DNA from: Owenia fusiformis
Lineage: Eukaryota; Annelida; Polychaeta; Sabellida; Oweniidae
DNA: 64,000 nucleotides
Assembly (NCBI GenBank): GCA_903813345.2
Contig: CAIIXF020000006.1
Location: forward strand, 432,001-496,000
Direction of reading: 5' to 3'
In this document: in pieces, positions 46,014 to 56,634 of the stretch
Position numbering within the stretch: position 1 is the stretch's first letter
Layout of the letters: each line of letters starts with the position of its first letter
Position numbers and translations under genes: made by a program
Notes under the pieces: model-generated
Seen by the model: only the letters and a program-made list of their open reading frames with translations
Database searches by the model: none
Told to the model about the DNA's origin: nothing

Positions 46014-46685
46014 TTTTGTACACATTTGTGTTCTTGTTTCAACTTGCTTCAAATTGACTAATTTTTTTTTTCAAAATCATCTACATGTTCTCAGAAATTC
46101 AAATCTTGACATTTGACCTTTAATGACCTTCTCAAGGTCAAAAAAGGTCAAAAAGGTCTGTTTTCAACTTGCTTCAAATTGACCAAATTTTTTTTTCAAA
46201 ATCATCTACATCTTTTCAGAAGTTCAAATTTGACTTTACAAGTTCTCAGAAGTTCAAATCTGACTTTAGATTTGACCTTTGACCTTCAATGACCTTCTCA
46301 AGGTCAAAAAGGTCTTTTTTCAACTTGCTTCAAATTGACTAATTTTTTTTTCAAAATCATCTACATGTTCTCAGAAGTTCTTCTTAAGGTCAAAAGGTAT
46401 TTTCCAACTTGCTTTAAATTGACCAAATTGTTTTAGGTGGTGACATTTTGTCATGTTAATGCCTTGTTGACTTTTATCAACATCACAGGGCAACATTTAA
46501 GCAACTTAAATACAAGGAAAATCAAAGATTTCCTCTCATTTCTAAAACGAGGAACAAAAGCATGAATTCAAGGAAAATAAATGATGGCCTGTGCCAAAAT
46601 ATATAACATATGAGAAAGTTGTGGCACAGTAAAGGATATGTATAGGATATCATATGATTTTAAATGATTTTATCTTTATCTCCGA

Positions 46686-46974
46686 GTTGATATCAATATC
46701 TTGCCAAGTTAGCATAGCAAATTAGCGCAGATATTGATATCAATGAGTTGGATTAACACAATATCACGAAAATTCATAGGATGTTCTATTTTTCCCATAG
46801 TTCACCTCTAAAACTAAACAAAGCATACGAATCAAAACAACATCCATTCATTCATTCATCCCCGGGATGTCATGAAATCACTATGCAACAAAACACATCA
46901 TATTGGTGGTAGTTTTCAAATCCCTGCCAAAAGGTGATATCTGTGAAATATTTTCTGTATTCCACAGATATCAC
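46686..46974. repeat. Two small perfect hairpins
   Basis: GATATCAATATC with its inverse GATATTGATATC near 46690 and 46733, and GTGATATCTGTG (46934-46945) with CACAGATATCAC (46963-46974). No gene context. Confidence 0.55.
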
Positions 46975-48256
46975 TTTTTCCACGCATTTGCAAAATATCA
47001 TAAATATGTTTTCATGTTACCTAACAGAGGGGAACAGAGTTCAACTATGGATAAAGAATAAAAAATAGGTACATAATTGAATTACCACTCCAAAAATATT
47101 AAATATGAGCGTTTAAAGAAAGAATATTGAATATGAGATTCAAAAAGACAAGTGGCCTCATGTCTCACATTACCCAAACCCCAGATCCTCGATGTCATAT
47201 ATACTTGTACACTGTATATCAATGTTATTTACTGGGAGGATTAAATATGGAGTGTATAGCAATGGTCAATACAAAATTTCCAGATGGATATTTTTTCCCT
47301 AGAAGCGGAACCCAAACTCAGTCATGACATAGAAGCTAACTTTTGCAATTAATAGAAACTTGTTTTTTTTTATTATATTTTTGTGTTCTATATTTTAGAT
47401 AAAATAATATGAGATTCATTTCTACAAGAGAATGGTACGAATGTGAACTTGTATATTGAACTATACTCCTTTTTTGAATAAACAGAACAACATTATATCC
47501 AAGCCAATTAAAAAAACCAAGGCCAATGAGTGTAATTTATGCCCAGTTAAACTAACACAATAACAACTTTTGTCTGGACTCACTTATTATGTAAGAATGA
47601 ATTGTATTACTGTTTGCTGCATTAAATGTCATATACTATCTGTATTTAATTTCAAATGCCTATCTCACTTATCGAAGGTAAACAAGAAATGTTATTTTGA
47701 AACAAATTCAGCACAACCAAAACCATGTCCACATAATATGACAAATCCAAGATGGCTGCCACAATTTTAGATCCATGCACATGTGAAGAAGTTAGAAATA
47801 CACATGGTCCACAAGTTCCATCCCCAATAAAATGGGAAGTTTAAGGTTTTCACACATATCAACTCTATTCCTATATACTTTATATTTGTGGTAAGGCTTG
47901 TGATCTAGGTAAACTTAGCATGTTCAATGTTCATGTACCTCCTATCATCTGAAGCTAAAAACAGAAATAGTGACTTCAATTGAGAAAAATGAATCTTATG
48001 GGCTCCATATTCATTTTGAGTGGCTGTCCGGCTAAAGTTAGATACTACTGATAATCTGAGATTGAAAATTATATCAAGTTTAGTCCTCAGCCTCTCATAA
48101 CGGATAACTTCGAGGTAATTGTGTTGTTACTGCAAAAACCTCTATTTCTTCATCACAAATCTACCATCTTTTGCATCTGTCAAAACCCTTCATTTCATGT
48201 TAATTTTCAGACTTTTGCTTGTGCCATCATGAAATATATATATTCAACTTGTTATT

Positions 48257-49385
48257 ATCCCATCGAACGAAGTTCGGAGGGATATAGGGAACGCCTCCGT
48301 CCGTCCGTACGTCTGTACGTCCGTACGTCCGTCCGTCCGGGCAATAACTCAAATACCGTTGGCCCGATTTTATTCATATTTTGTACACATATACCCTATG
48401 GGAGTAGAAGTTCTGCTCGAAAGCCGATTTTCAAAATGGCCGCTCATTTCAAAATGGCGGCCATTTTAGTGCCGAATTTACAGTAATTTAGGTGCAATAT
48501 GTAAAACTGTAATAGCAATATGTTTTAGATGTAAAAAAATTATATAGGACATTAATAAAGCTAGAAATGTAGATATTAAAGAAGCACATGGCAGCCATCT
48601 TGAAAAATGGCGGTCTTTACTCGTTATTTTACGATTTTTGCTGTAACTCCAAAAGTAGTGGAGCGATTTTGTTCATATTTGGTATGTGAATACTTTAAAC
48701 ATTGCACACTGTCTAAAGACTATTTAAGTAGAAGGCGGCCATTTTGAAAAATGGCCGCTATTTTGAAAAATGGCCACCATTTTAACGTATTTTACTATAA
48801 CTCGAAAAGTAGTGGAGCGATTTTGTTCATATTTGGTATGTGAATACTATAAGCATGACACACTGTACTTTGACACTTTTGGTAGAAGGCGGCCATTTTG
48901 AAAAAAAATTTGAAAAATGGCCGCCATTTTAACGTATTTTAATATAACTCGAAAAGTAGTGAAGCGATTTTGTTCATATTTAGTATGTGAATACTGTAAG
49001 CATGGCACACTGTCTAATGACACTTTTGGTAGAAGGCGGTCATTTTTCAAAATGGCCGCCATTTTAACGTATTTTACTATAACTCGAAAAGTAGTGGAGC
49101 GATTTTGTTTATATTTGGTATGTGAATACTATAAGCACGGCACACTGTCTAATGGAACTTTTGGTAGAAGGTGGCCATTTTGAAAAATGGCCGCCATTTT
49201 AACGTATTTTACTATAACTTGAAAAGTAGTGGAGCGATTTTGTTCATATTTGGTATATGAATACTATAAGCATGGCACATGGTCTAATGACACTTTTGGA
49301 AGAAGGCGGCCATTTTGAAAAATGGCTGCCATTTTTGCTATTTCCTTTGTTTGTAAAAATGCCATCCATGGCTGTTCGATGGGAT
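48257..49385 (+). mobile_element. Element family E3
   Basis: Starts ATCCCATCGAAC GAA GTTCGGAGGGAT (hairpin) and ends GTTCGATGGGAT, so the termini are inverted for 12 bp. A GTCC/GTAC microsatellite follows at 48298-48340, then AATAACTCAAATACCGTTGG. About five ~140-bp modules come next, each with ACTCGAAAAGTAGTGGAGCG and GGCCATTTTGAAAAATGGCC (itself a palindrome). Frames through the region are repeat translations. Confidence 0.85.
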
Positions 49386-50039
49386 TCGCTACGCTTTGGC
49401 GTTGCCGTTGTTCTGGTTCAGAATATTTTAAGAACTTTTCATGAATTTTTTTATTTTCACACTTTTGAAAAAATGACTAAGTCAGAGAATGGCCTCTTAA
49501 TGGCATGTCCCCTTTCTACTTGCCTCTACATGAACATTTCTGAAAATGCATATCAGTATATTAAAGGAGGGGATGTCGGGGGGATTGATTCTGAATTTTA
49601 CTCATTTCCTGCTTTTTACCAATTTTTCCAGATTCTTGAAATTCCCCCATTCATCCTGATTCCAAATGAATAAACTACTCTAAATTGATTTATATTCATG
49701 TACAACACAATTGTCAAAGGTGTGATATCGCTGCATGGCTAATGTTGAGCAAATACGTGTGGTTGTCTTATGACCCCCTTTTTCTTTTTGATTCCAAATC
49801 ATGTGACCCCACCCCTTCCCCCACCCCATTTCAATTGTTTCCTATATATCTTGCTCTAAAATGCGCATATTATCGCTCATTCGGGAATAAAATATGGTTC
49901 CAGTCAAAAGCAGTCACAGATGAATTAAGTCCTCACTTAGCTAAAATTTATGTCGCCATTTGCCAAAATGCAAGTCTGAAAAAAATAGGTTGACTCAAAA
50001 TCAATAACATGTAACCGATTTTGACACACACTCTGACTT

Positions 50040-50409
50040 TATATTAAAGATTTAACCTTCAATGACCTTTTCAAGGTCAAAAAAGGTCAAACAGATCTTT
50101 TTCCAACTTGCTTCAAACTAACTGATTTTTTTTCAAAATCATCTGCAAGTTATCGGAAGTTCAAATCTGACTTAAGATTTGAAATTTGACCTTCAATGAC
50201 ATTCTTAAGGGTCAAAAAGGGCAAGGGGTTCTTTTTTCAACTTGCTTCAAATTGACCAATTTTTCTCCATGTTCTCAACATTTCAAATATGACTATAGAT
50301 TTGATCCTCAAATGACATTCTCAAGGTCAAAATAGATTTGACCTTTAATTACCTCCTCAAGGTGAAAAAGTTCTTTTTTTTATTATCTTCCTTCAACTAG
50401 GTGGTGACA
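50040..50409 (+). mobile_element. E1 fragment, 3' end
   Basis: Contains two degenerate E1 modules (GACCTTTTCAAGGTC, CAACTTGCTTCAAA) and the E1 terminus GGTGGTGACA ending at 50409; the 5' hairpin is missing. Confidence 0.75.
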
Positions 50410-50826
50410 TTTTGTTATACAAATGCCTTGTGAATAATTGTAAATGATAAGACTTTTAAAAAAATCAATGTAAAATATCTCAAGGGGGACATACCCCAGA
50501 CCCCCCTCCTCAAGCACTAGCTCCAGACTCTGTGCTCAAATGAAATCATTCTATGGAGCGCACTGGAAATTCTTTTTTAAGTGAAAAATAGGGGTCATTG
50601 TTTGGCTAGAGGGAATTTTGTTTGACTAGCGAAACTATGGCTACACAGAAAAAGATTTGGCAGGACCAATTTTAAATGCTCCTCAAAAACTGCGACAGAG
50701 TAAAACTGTCACTTAATTCAATGCATTTCCCAAGAACATAAGCACACTGACTGAAAACTCCTGTAGCATGCTTTAACCCTTTTGGACTATGAAATAAATT
50801 GCTTTTATTGTTCTTGAATGTTGCAG

Positions 50827-50978
50827 GTGTGAGATGACTAATAGTGAGCAGATCCGTGAGGTAGAGGAGCTTAGTCGTACAATCAGCGAGGATTTGGGTC
50901 TACGAGAGCAGCTAGAGGTTATCCAGATAATCAACCCTAGAGCTACCATATCCTACTTAGACACTGAGTTTGTTATAG
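50827..50978 (+). CDS. FAM199X: FAM199X-like, fourth visible exon
   Basis: 152 nt, acceptor TTGCAG, donor ATAG|GTAAGA. Encodes CEMTNSEQIREVEELSRTIS, EDLGLREQLEVIQIINPRAT and ISYLDTEFVI. This is the most conserved block of the family. Confidence 0.95.
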
Positions 50979-51483
50979 GTAAGAATGTGAAAAATGTTGT
51001 CGCAGCTTTATATTTAGCTCTTATGATGTAGGGATGTGCAAAAATTAATTTTGAGATAAATGGATAAAGCTATTTACTTGGTAATTATGACGTGTAAATT
51101 TTTGTGAAGATTTAGTGATTTTAGTATAAGAGTATTAGAGCAGCTGGATGCCACACCCTGTGGATAATTTAATTCACCCTCTCAGATTGGCAGAGCAATT
51201 TTAAAATTCGCACCAAGATAGGCTTGAGAATAAGGCTATTTAAGAAACTGTAGATGTGTTTGATGTAATATTAATATTTGCTACTCTTGACTTTGTATGT
51301 ATGATGATGATATTATACTGAGGTAAAGTACACAAACACAATTTTTAATTAGGTACAAAGGATACACTATTTAATTCTGTTAATTCGTTCATTTTGAAAA
51401 TGTTGAACTGAAAAACTTCTCAAAGTTCTTGATTTTAGAGCCTTGCAATCAAATGTGCAGTAAAAATTGATTCTCTCTTCCAG

Positions 51484-51626
51484 ATCTTGATGATATAGAT
51501 GATGAAAAACTGCAGCGTGTTCGTGACTTTGTACGCATCCACACCTCGTGCAATACTCCCATATCATCAGGAGCCTCAGATACCAGCAGTAATTGCAGTT
51601 CTCCACACCCAAAAAAACTCACTAAA
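51484..51626 (+). CDS. FAM199X: FAM199X-like, fifth visible exon
   Basis: 143 nt, acceptor TTCCAG, donor AAA|GTAAGT. Encodes DLDDIDDEKLQRVRDFVRIH then TSCNTPISSGASDTSSNCSS and PHPKKLTK, a conserved DEKLxxVRxxxxxH helix followed by a serine-rich linker. Confidence 0.93.
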
Positions 51627-51968
51627 GTAAGTTAACTGTGTAACGAAATAATACAAGGTGCGCATCATAAGACCATAGAGATCAAAACACTGATTAACAC
51701 TGAGTTTTGGATCAGAATACAATACATATATGACTTAACTCTCGCTATGTTTTGGTGATTTTGAGTAAAGGTTTATCTTATCTCTGAAGCTAGTGAGGTT
51801 CATCATCAGGGTCCTGTCTTTTTATTCTTTTTATTATTTTTAGACGTCACTGTAACTTTTTATCAACTCAATACGCAAAGGCTTTCTGGTAAAGTTAGAA
51901 AATAGTTTATGATACTAGTATAATCCCATTAAGATATGACCGATTACTTATGTATCATGTGATTACAG

Positions 51969-52130
51969 AAGCAGAGACAAGCAATGAGGAAGGAAATGCG
52001 ACAAAGACAGAGGAAAGAATATCGCCAGATGATGCGTGAAAAGAAAAGTGGGCTTTTTGCAAAAGAAGAGGTTCTCGCTCTCCGTCACCATGAAAATGAT
52101 GCGAATGACGATGATGTTGACATTGAATAA
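51969..52130 (+). CDS. FAM199X: FAM199X-like, last coding exon
   Basis: 162 nt, acceptor GATTACAG, ending in TAA. Encodes KQRQAMRKEMRQRQRKEYRQ, MMREKKSGLFAKEEVLALRH and an acidic tail HENDANDDDVDIE. The basic helix plus SGLF-xEEVLxL and an acidic end match the family C-terminus. Confidence 0.94.
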   Translation, partial: KQRQAMRKEMRQRQRKEYRQMMREKKSGLFAKEEVLALRHHENDANDDDVDIE

Positions 52131-52755
52131 CCCTCGTCATAATGTCACCATCAACTAGGAAATGTGTGACAATATGTCACCTATTTATATTCTTAAGAGT
52201 AATTGTATCTGAATTCACTAAGGAAATACATCACATATATGGACACCTTTTATATCATGAAATACTGTCTTGATATGGACAATCAATTATGAATAATTTA
52301 GAATAGTATGAAATATTTTATTAATTTGAATGTCACTAAAGGTTACGTCCAGAAAATGAAATGAAATTTATATGGATCATAAAGACACAAATCCAGATGG
52401 GTATAAATTGTACTTATTGTTTATTTTGCAATTATGTATAAATTTAAAACATTTGCCACAAAAATACCAGAAAAAGCCAAAATTTGCTGAATGAAAGACT
52501 GGTTAACAATCATGTCCTCATATTTTTATAAAGCTTAAATAAACACCAAATTTATAGATAAGATGGTAGTTTATTTAATATTTTTGAGGAAGAGATCCTC
52601 ATTAAAGTAGTGTCGGTTTCAGTAAAATATTATTTTTTGTAAAACCCAACTAAAAGAATTGAGTTGTTATATTATTCTACATGCCCAATCTGGAACTACA
52701 TAGTTTTTTCTCTTATGTCGCTCAATAGCTTATGGTCCATTATTTGAAAAATAAA
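52131..52755 (+). other. FAM199X 3' UTR with poly(A) signals
   Basis: AT-rich sequence after the stop. Canonical AATAAA signals occur at 52538 and 52750; either could define the transcript end. Confidence 0.5.
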
Positions 52756-53458
52756 ACTCAAAAATTCTCTCAAACTTGTATTGTTTATATTAGTGCTTTC
52801 AACTCTTCAGTGACTATTTATCATAATATAAAATAAAATCTCAATAGAATGGTGCAGAATGCCTCCAAATTCCCTTTCTACCCCAAAATACAGATTTCTA
52901 GGGAGTGCATCATTTTTGGGCTATTGAACATTAACATATCCAATATTTGTTTGCTTTATATATAAATTGAATATTTTTTGTCACAGTTTTTGAAATATTA
53001 AACAATTCTTATACTCTGAAAAATCATCAAATTGGGGTGTGGTTTGACACCTTCCAGATTTGAAAATTCAACTTCTTAATCAACTTTGCATGACTTGCTC
53101 GTTTGCGATTTGTTTGACATTCCATCTAACTCGTGCTGAATTTCACCATATCGAATACCCTGTCATTACTAATTTCTTAATTAATGAAACTTAGCACCAA
53201 TATGATATAACTTCAGAGTGGTCATCAAGTATTACATCACTGTCCAAAGATGTCTTACTTTGTGTGAGAGCATCATGTTGACGGTTAAACATATTAAGAT
53301 CTATGACATCACTAGTAATTGTTTTGTATGTAATTAGGGCAATGTAATTCATCATTTTTGTTTAATTTAATCTTGTTTAACTTTGATCTTCTCTTGGTTA
53401 TATTCCATATCTTGAGTGAGACATTCAGGTCTGTCCAGATTCCCCCATTACTGACTAA

Positions 53459-53718
53459 AGGAGTGGTATTGATATGGTGAACTGAATTCAACAATGTTTT
53501 TCTCTTAAACCAATCATTGAAAACATTCTGTAAAAAACTCGGTATTTTAAGTAATGTTGACTGATTGACATCAATTCAATGCAAAAATTATTTAGAAATA
53601 TTTTATATAACTGTTTTTGTTAACATAAAATTGACGATGTGTTAAATTTTTAGATTTTTTTATGACTTGTTTAAGAGAAACGTGTGTTCAAAAAACTCTC
53701 CATATCGATACCACTCCT
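53459..53718. mobile_element. TA-flanked MITE, internally deleted copy
   Basis: Inverted termini AAGGAGTGGTATTGATATGG and CCATATCGATACCACTCCTT are flanked by TA on both sides, as with Tc1/mariner-type insertion. It has the TTTCTCTTAAACCAATCATT arm and its inverse but lacks the middle of the two longer copies. Confidence 0.8.
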
Positions 53719-54095
53719 TTATTAGCCTCTGTGGGTTTTGATCAGATCTTTCAACCATATATTTTTTTATTTAAAATTACATTGTTGTTAATTGGTTTCT
53801 GATTTTAATGGTTTGATAAAAACATTCGGCTGTAGTTTTGACACACAAAAAAGAACAAAACAGTCGTGTCATATAACAAAATAAATAAATATACAATAAT
53901 GATATTTCATTTTTTCAAAATACACAATGTCACAATTTTTATGCCACAGGGTGGAAATTTTTCCAAAAGCAACAACGAATACAGAAAATCGGGAATTTAA
54001 CATTGCAGCATATTGCACTGTGCAATGAAACAAGACAATGATATACAAAAGTAAAGATTTAATAGCAGTGTAGGCTCAGTATAGCAATATGTATG

Positions 54096-55187
54096 TTACT
54101 CATGTGTTCTCTCTGTACTTGCAGGTACACTTATCGCATATACTTCTTGAATTTGTTTTGTCTTGAACCTACACAAGACAACGCGCCTCATACCTTTACT
54201 AAGGTTTTTCATCCGGAAGGCATAAATCCACGGATTCATAGCGCTGTTTGCCCACAATAGTAATTGAAAGATTTTCTTCAGATAAACTACCCATTCACCA
54301 CCATTAATAATCATTCTAAAGGTTGAAGGCAACCAGCATATTGCAAACAACCCGACTAGTAAAGTCATCGTTTTTACCAAACGACTTTCTCTCAAATAGG
54401 CCACTGCAAGATTGTTATTGAACCTACTTAGTTTTTGAATACGTGTCGTTCGGTTTTTGAATGCAATAACTGCCACAAAAATGTGTGAAAACATGATGAT
54501 CAGAAACGTCGCAATGACATTCACATTCACAAAGATATTGTACTTACGATTGTAAACCTGCTTTGCACATTCAGAGACAGATTCATCAAACTGGGGAATG
54601 CGTTTGTAAAACATGAAACAAGCGATGACAGTCGGATAAAGCCAACAAAATGCAATACACCACATTGCACGAGAGCGTGTTAGAAGGACTTTATATCTTA
54701 AAGGCCTGGTAACAGCAATGTAGCGATCTAAAGCAATTCCACCCAAACTGGCAAAAGAAGCTCCGTACGAGCATCTACTGATGAAACATCTAGCCAAACA
54801 GATGTATTCATTCTGTATAACTCTGCCGAAGAGGAGTGGGGGCAAATATAAGTTGAAGATACGTAAAGGCAAAAGCACTGCTCCGACAAAAATATCAGCC
54901 ATTGCCAAACTAACCAAGAACATATTGCTCACTGTTCGCAACGATTTAAATGAAATGATACTGACAACTACTGGGATATTTCCACCACATATCATCAATG
55001 ACAGAACACAATTGGATGTTAGCATGAATATTGAAAAAGAGTCCAACGCTTCATTTTTGGGATTCTTAGAATCTTTCGTGTCATTCATATACCCACTTGT
55101 AAATGATTCATTACCAACTTCTAATTTGCTATTAACATGGGTTTGATTTTGAGATATATAATCGTTCGCTGACATTATATCATTCAT
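54096..55187 (-). CDS. Class A (rhodopsin-like) G-protein-coupled receptor, intronless
   Basis: 363 residues in one exon. The ~50-residue extracellular N-terminus has sequons NQT, NES and NDT. Seven membrane segments follow with class A landmarks: GN at 69-70 (TM1), LAMAD with Asp98 (TM2), Cys130 before TM3 and Cys207 in extracellular loop 2 (disulfide), DRY at 154-156, FAICWLPS at 281-288 (TM6) and NPWIY at 318-322 (TM7). The amine-binding aspartate of TM3 is not evident (SRCSYGASFASLGG). The DRYIAVTRPLRYKVLLTRSR segment and WANSAMNPWIYAFR resemble adenosine-type receptors, but the ligand cannot be assigned. A degenerate repeat array lies directly upstream. Confidence 0.93.
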   Translation of the reverse strand: MNDIMSANDYISQNQTHVNSKLEVGNESFTSGYMNDTKDSKNPKNEALDSFSIFMLTSNCVLSLMICGGNIPVVVSIISFKSLRTVSNMFLVSLAMADIFVGAVLLPLRIFNLYLPPLLFGRVIQNEYICLARCFISRCSYGASFASLGGIALDRYIAVTRPLRYKVLLTRSRAMWCIAFCWLYPTVIACFMFYKRIPQFDESVSECAKQVYNRKYNIFVNVNVIATFLIIMFSHIFVAVIAFKNRTTRIQKLSRFNNNLAVAYLRESRLVKTMTLLVGLFAICWLPSTFRMIINGGEWVVYLKKIFQLLLWANSAMNPWIYAFRMKNLSKGMRRVVLCRFKTKQIQEVYAISVPASTERTHE

Positions 55188-55209
55188 TATATTTTCCCCG
55201 TAGAAAAGC

Positions 55210-55790
55210 TAAATAAACTTTAATGCTAATGGCCAAAGTGTCCACACTAGCTAATCCACACTTGATTCACTTAAGAGACTTCACAGAAAGTTATTTAATA
55301 TTTAAAAATATGTCTGCATTTAGATCTTTAGAAGAATTTTAACGAATGTTTGGTTCAAACGTTAACGCTAATGGTGCAAATGACCGCATTCAGTTCGCAC
55401 TGTTAGTTAACGCTATTTATATCTATGCGTCTAATCATACAGTTCTCCAAAGAAGTGTTAACGCCAATGGCTTCGTTTCCACACCCTGTTCTTATGAGAA
55501 ATGTTAAAGCTATTTATATATGGGTCTACGTTTAGTTCTCTAGAGAAACGTTAACGCTAATGGCGTAAGTGTCCACACTTTGTTCCTGGAGAAATGTTAA
55601 AGCTATTTAATGTTCTTAGCAACGTTAATGCTAAGAGCGCAAGTCTCCAAACTCTGTTGTCAAGAGTGTCAGAATGTTAAAGCCAATTCGGAAAATGTCC
55701 ATGTTCAGTTTTCGAAAGCAACGTTAACGCCAATGGTGCAAGTCCCCAAGTCCACGTGCTCAATTTGCGAAACGGCTCGACGACCTCGGA
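55210..55790. repeat. Degenerate ~95-bp repeat with GTTAACGCYAATGG core, upstream of the GPCR
   Basis: Core GTTAACGC(T/C)AATGG or close variants occur at about 55219, 55361, 55457, 55550, 55624 and 55723. They alternate with AATGTTAAAGCTATTTATAT and CCACACTTTGTTC segments. The array starts ~25 bp upstream of the receptor ATG, so it occupies its leader or promoter. Confidence 0.7.
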
Positions 55791-55921
55791 AACCACCTGC
55801 AGAAATGTATGTTTAATCGTATATTATTTTTCATTTTAGGAATAATAATCTCCTGTTTTTCAAACTAATGCGTTTTTGATTGTAAAAATATGAAAAAATT
55901 TATGAATTCGACCAAGATTTT

Positions 55922-56634
55922 TAAAGGATATGGAGTACTGAATTCAACGTTTTTCTCTTAAACCAATCATTGAAAACATTCTGTAAAAAACACGGTATTT
56001 TATGTAATATTTACTGATTTACAACAATTTAATGCGAAAATTATTTAGAAATATTTCATATAACTGTTTTTGTTAACATTTTTTGTTTTTTTTAGTTCAA
56101 TTGTTTTTGCTCCTTTCTACCAATTCTTAAGAATGAAATAAAATGTCTTTCCGAACCTTGTTTGAACAAAATAGCATATACAACATGTTTTAGATCTCTC
56201 AATATTATAGTAATACAAAGGAAATTTTGGTTGATTTTTAAAAAAAGTATTACAAAAAATGAAAACATAATCCCCCAAGAATAGATAAACCTTTTATTTC
56301 ATTAAAAAGATACTTTTATTAAAATCAACCAAAATTTCCTTTGTACATTTACAATATTGAGAGATCTAAACATGTTGTATGTCGTTTTGTTCCAATGAGG
56401 TTCGGAAAGATGTTTCATTTCACTCTGGAAACGTGATACCAAGAACAAAACAAGTGTTTGATGTGTTTTCTAAAACAATATCTATGAAAGTATATGATAT
56501 TATTCAAATTATATTGTTACCATTCAAAAGATGACCATTAAATTGACGGTCTGTGTTAAATTTTTTGATTTTTTTATGACTGGTTTAAGAGAAACGTGTG
56601 TTCAAAAAGTTCTCCATATCGATACCACTCCTTT
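55922..56634. mobile_element. TA-flanked MITE, long copy 2
   Basis: Contains TTTCTCTTAAACCAATCATT at its left and GGTTTAAGAGAAACGTGTGT plus CCATATCGATACCACTCCTT at its right. Internal inverted segments are TTTTGGTTGATTTT and AAATCAACCAAAA. The outermost left bases are partly deleted. Confidence 0.8.

Larger units (their letters stand above)
43536..46445 (+). mobile_element. Element family E1, large copy, interrupted by E2
   Basis: Begins with the hairpin TGTCACCACC AAAAG TGGTGACA and ends GGTGGTGACA, giving 10-bp inverted termini. A GGCGGTTGGTGGTTGG leader follows the hairpin. The body is a tandem of ~130-150-bp modules, each with CATCTACATGTTCTCAGAA, TTTGACATTTGACCTTCAA, TGACCTTCTCAAGGTC and TTTTCAACTTGCTTCAAATT. 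The E2 element at 44377-46013 interrupts one module. Non-coding. Confidence 0.85.
40612..52130 (+). other. FAM199X: FAM199X-like gene (span of six visible coding exons)
   Basis: Six exons with GT-AG junctions and consistent phases: 40612-40722, 41733-41926, 42873-43035, 50827-50978, 51484-51626 and 51969-52130. Together they encode about 274 residues and match the order of conserved blocks in vertebrate FAM199X: ASSECSEDL; DFEWSDLQL; TWCEMTNSEQIREVEELSRT with LGLREQLEVIQIINP; DDEKLQRVRDFV; and a basic C-terminal helix ending FAKEEVLAL. The protein family has no well-established function; the acidic-serine N-terminus and basic coiled C-terminus are typical. The upstream exon with the start codon was not identified. 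The 7.8-kb intron between exons 3 and 4 (numbering visible exons) is filled by E1, E2 and E3 elements. Confidence 0.92.

Noticed and set aside
48847-49673. Open frames of 71-138 codons at 48847-49673
   Set aside because: They read through the E3 tandem modules (MAAILT-type repeated peptides) and into intron sequence; no protein family is recognised.
54781-55146. 121-codon plus-strand frame
   Set aside because: Antisense shadow of the GPCR; no start context or features.
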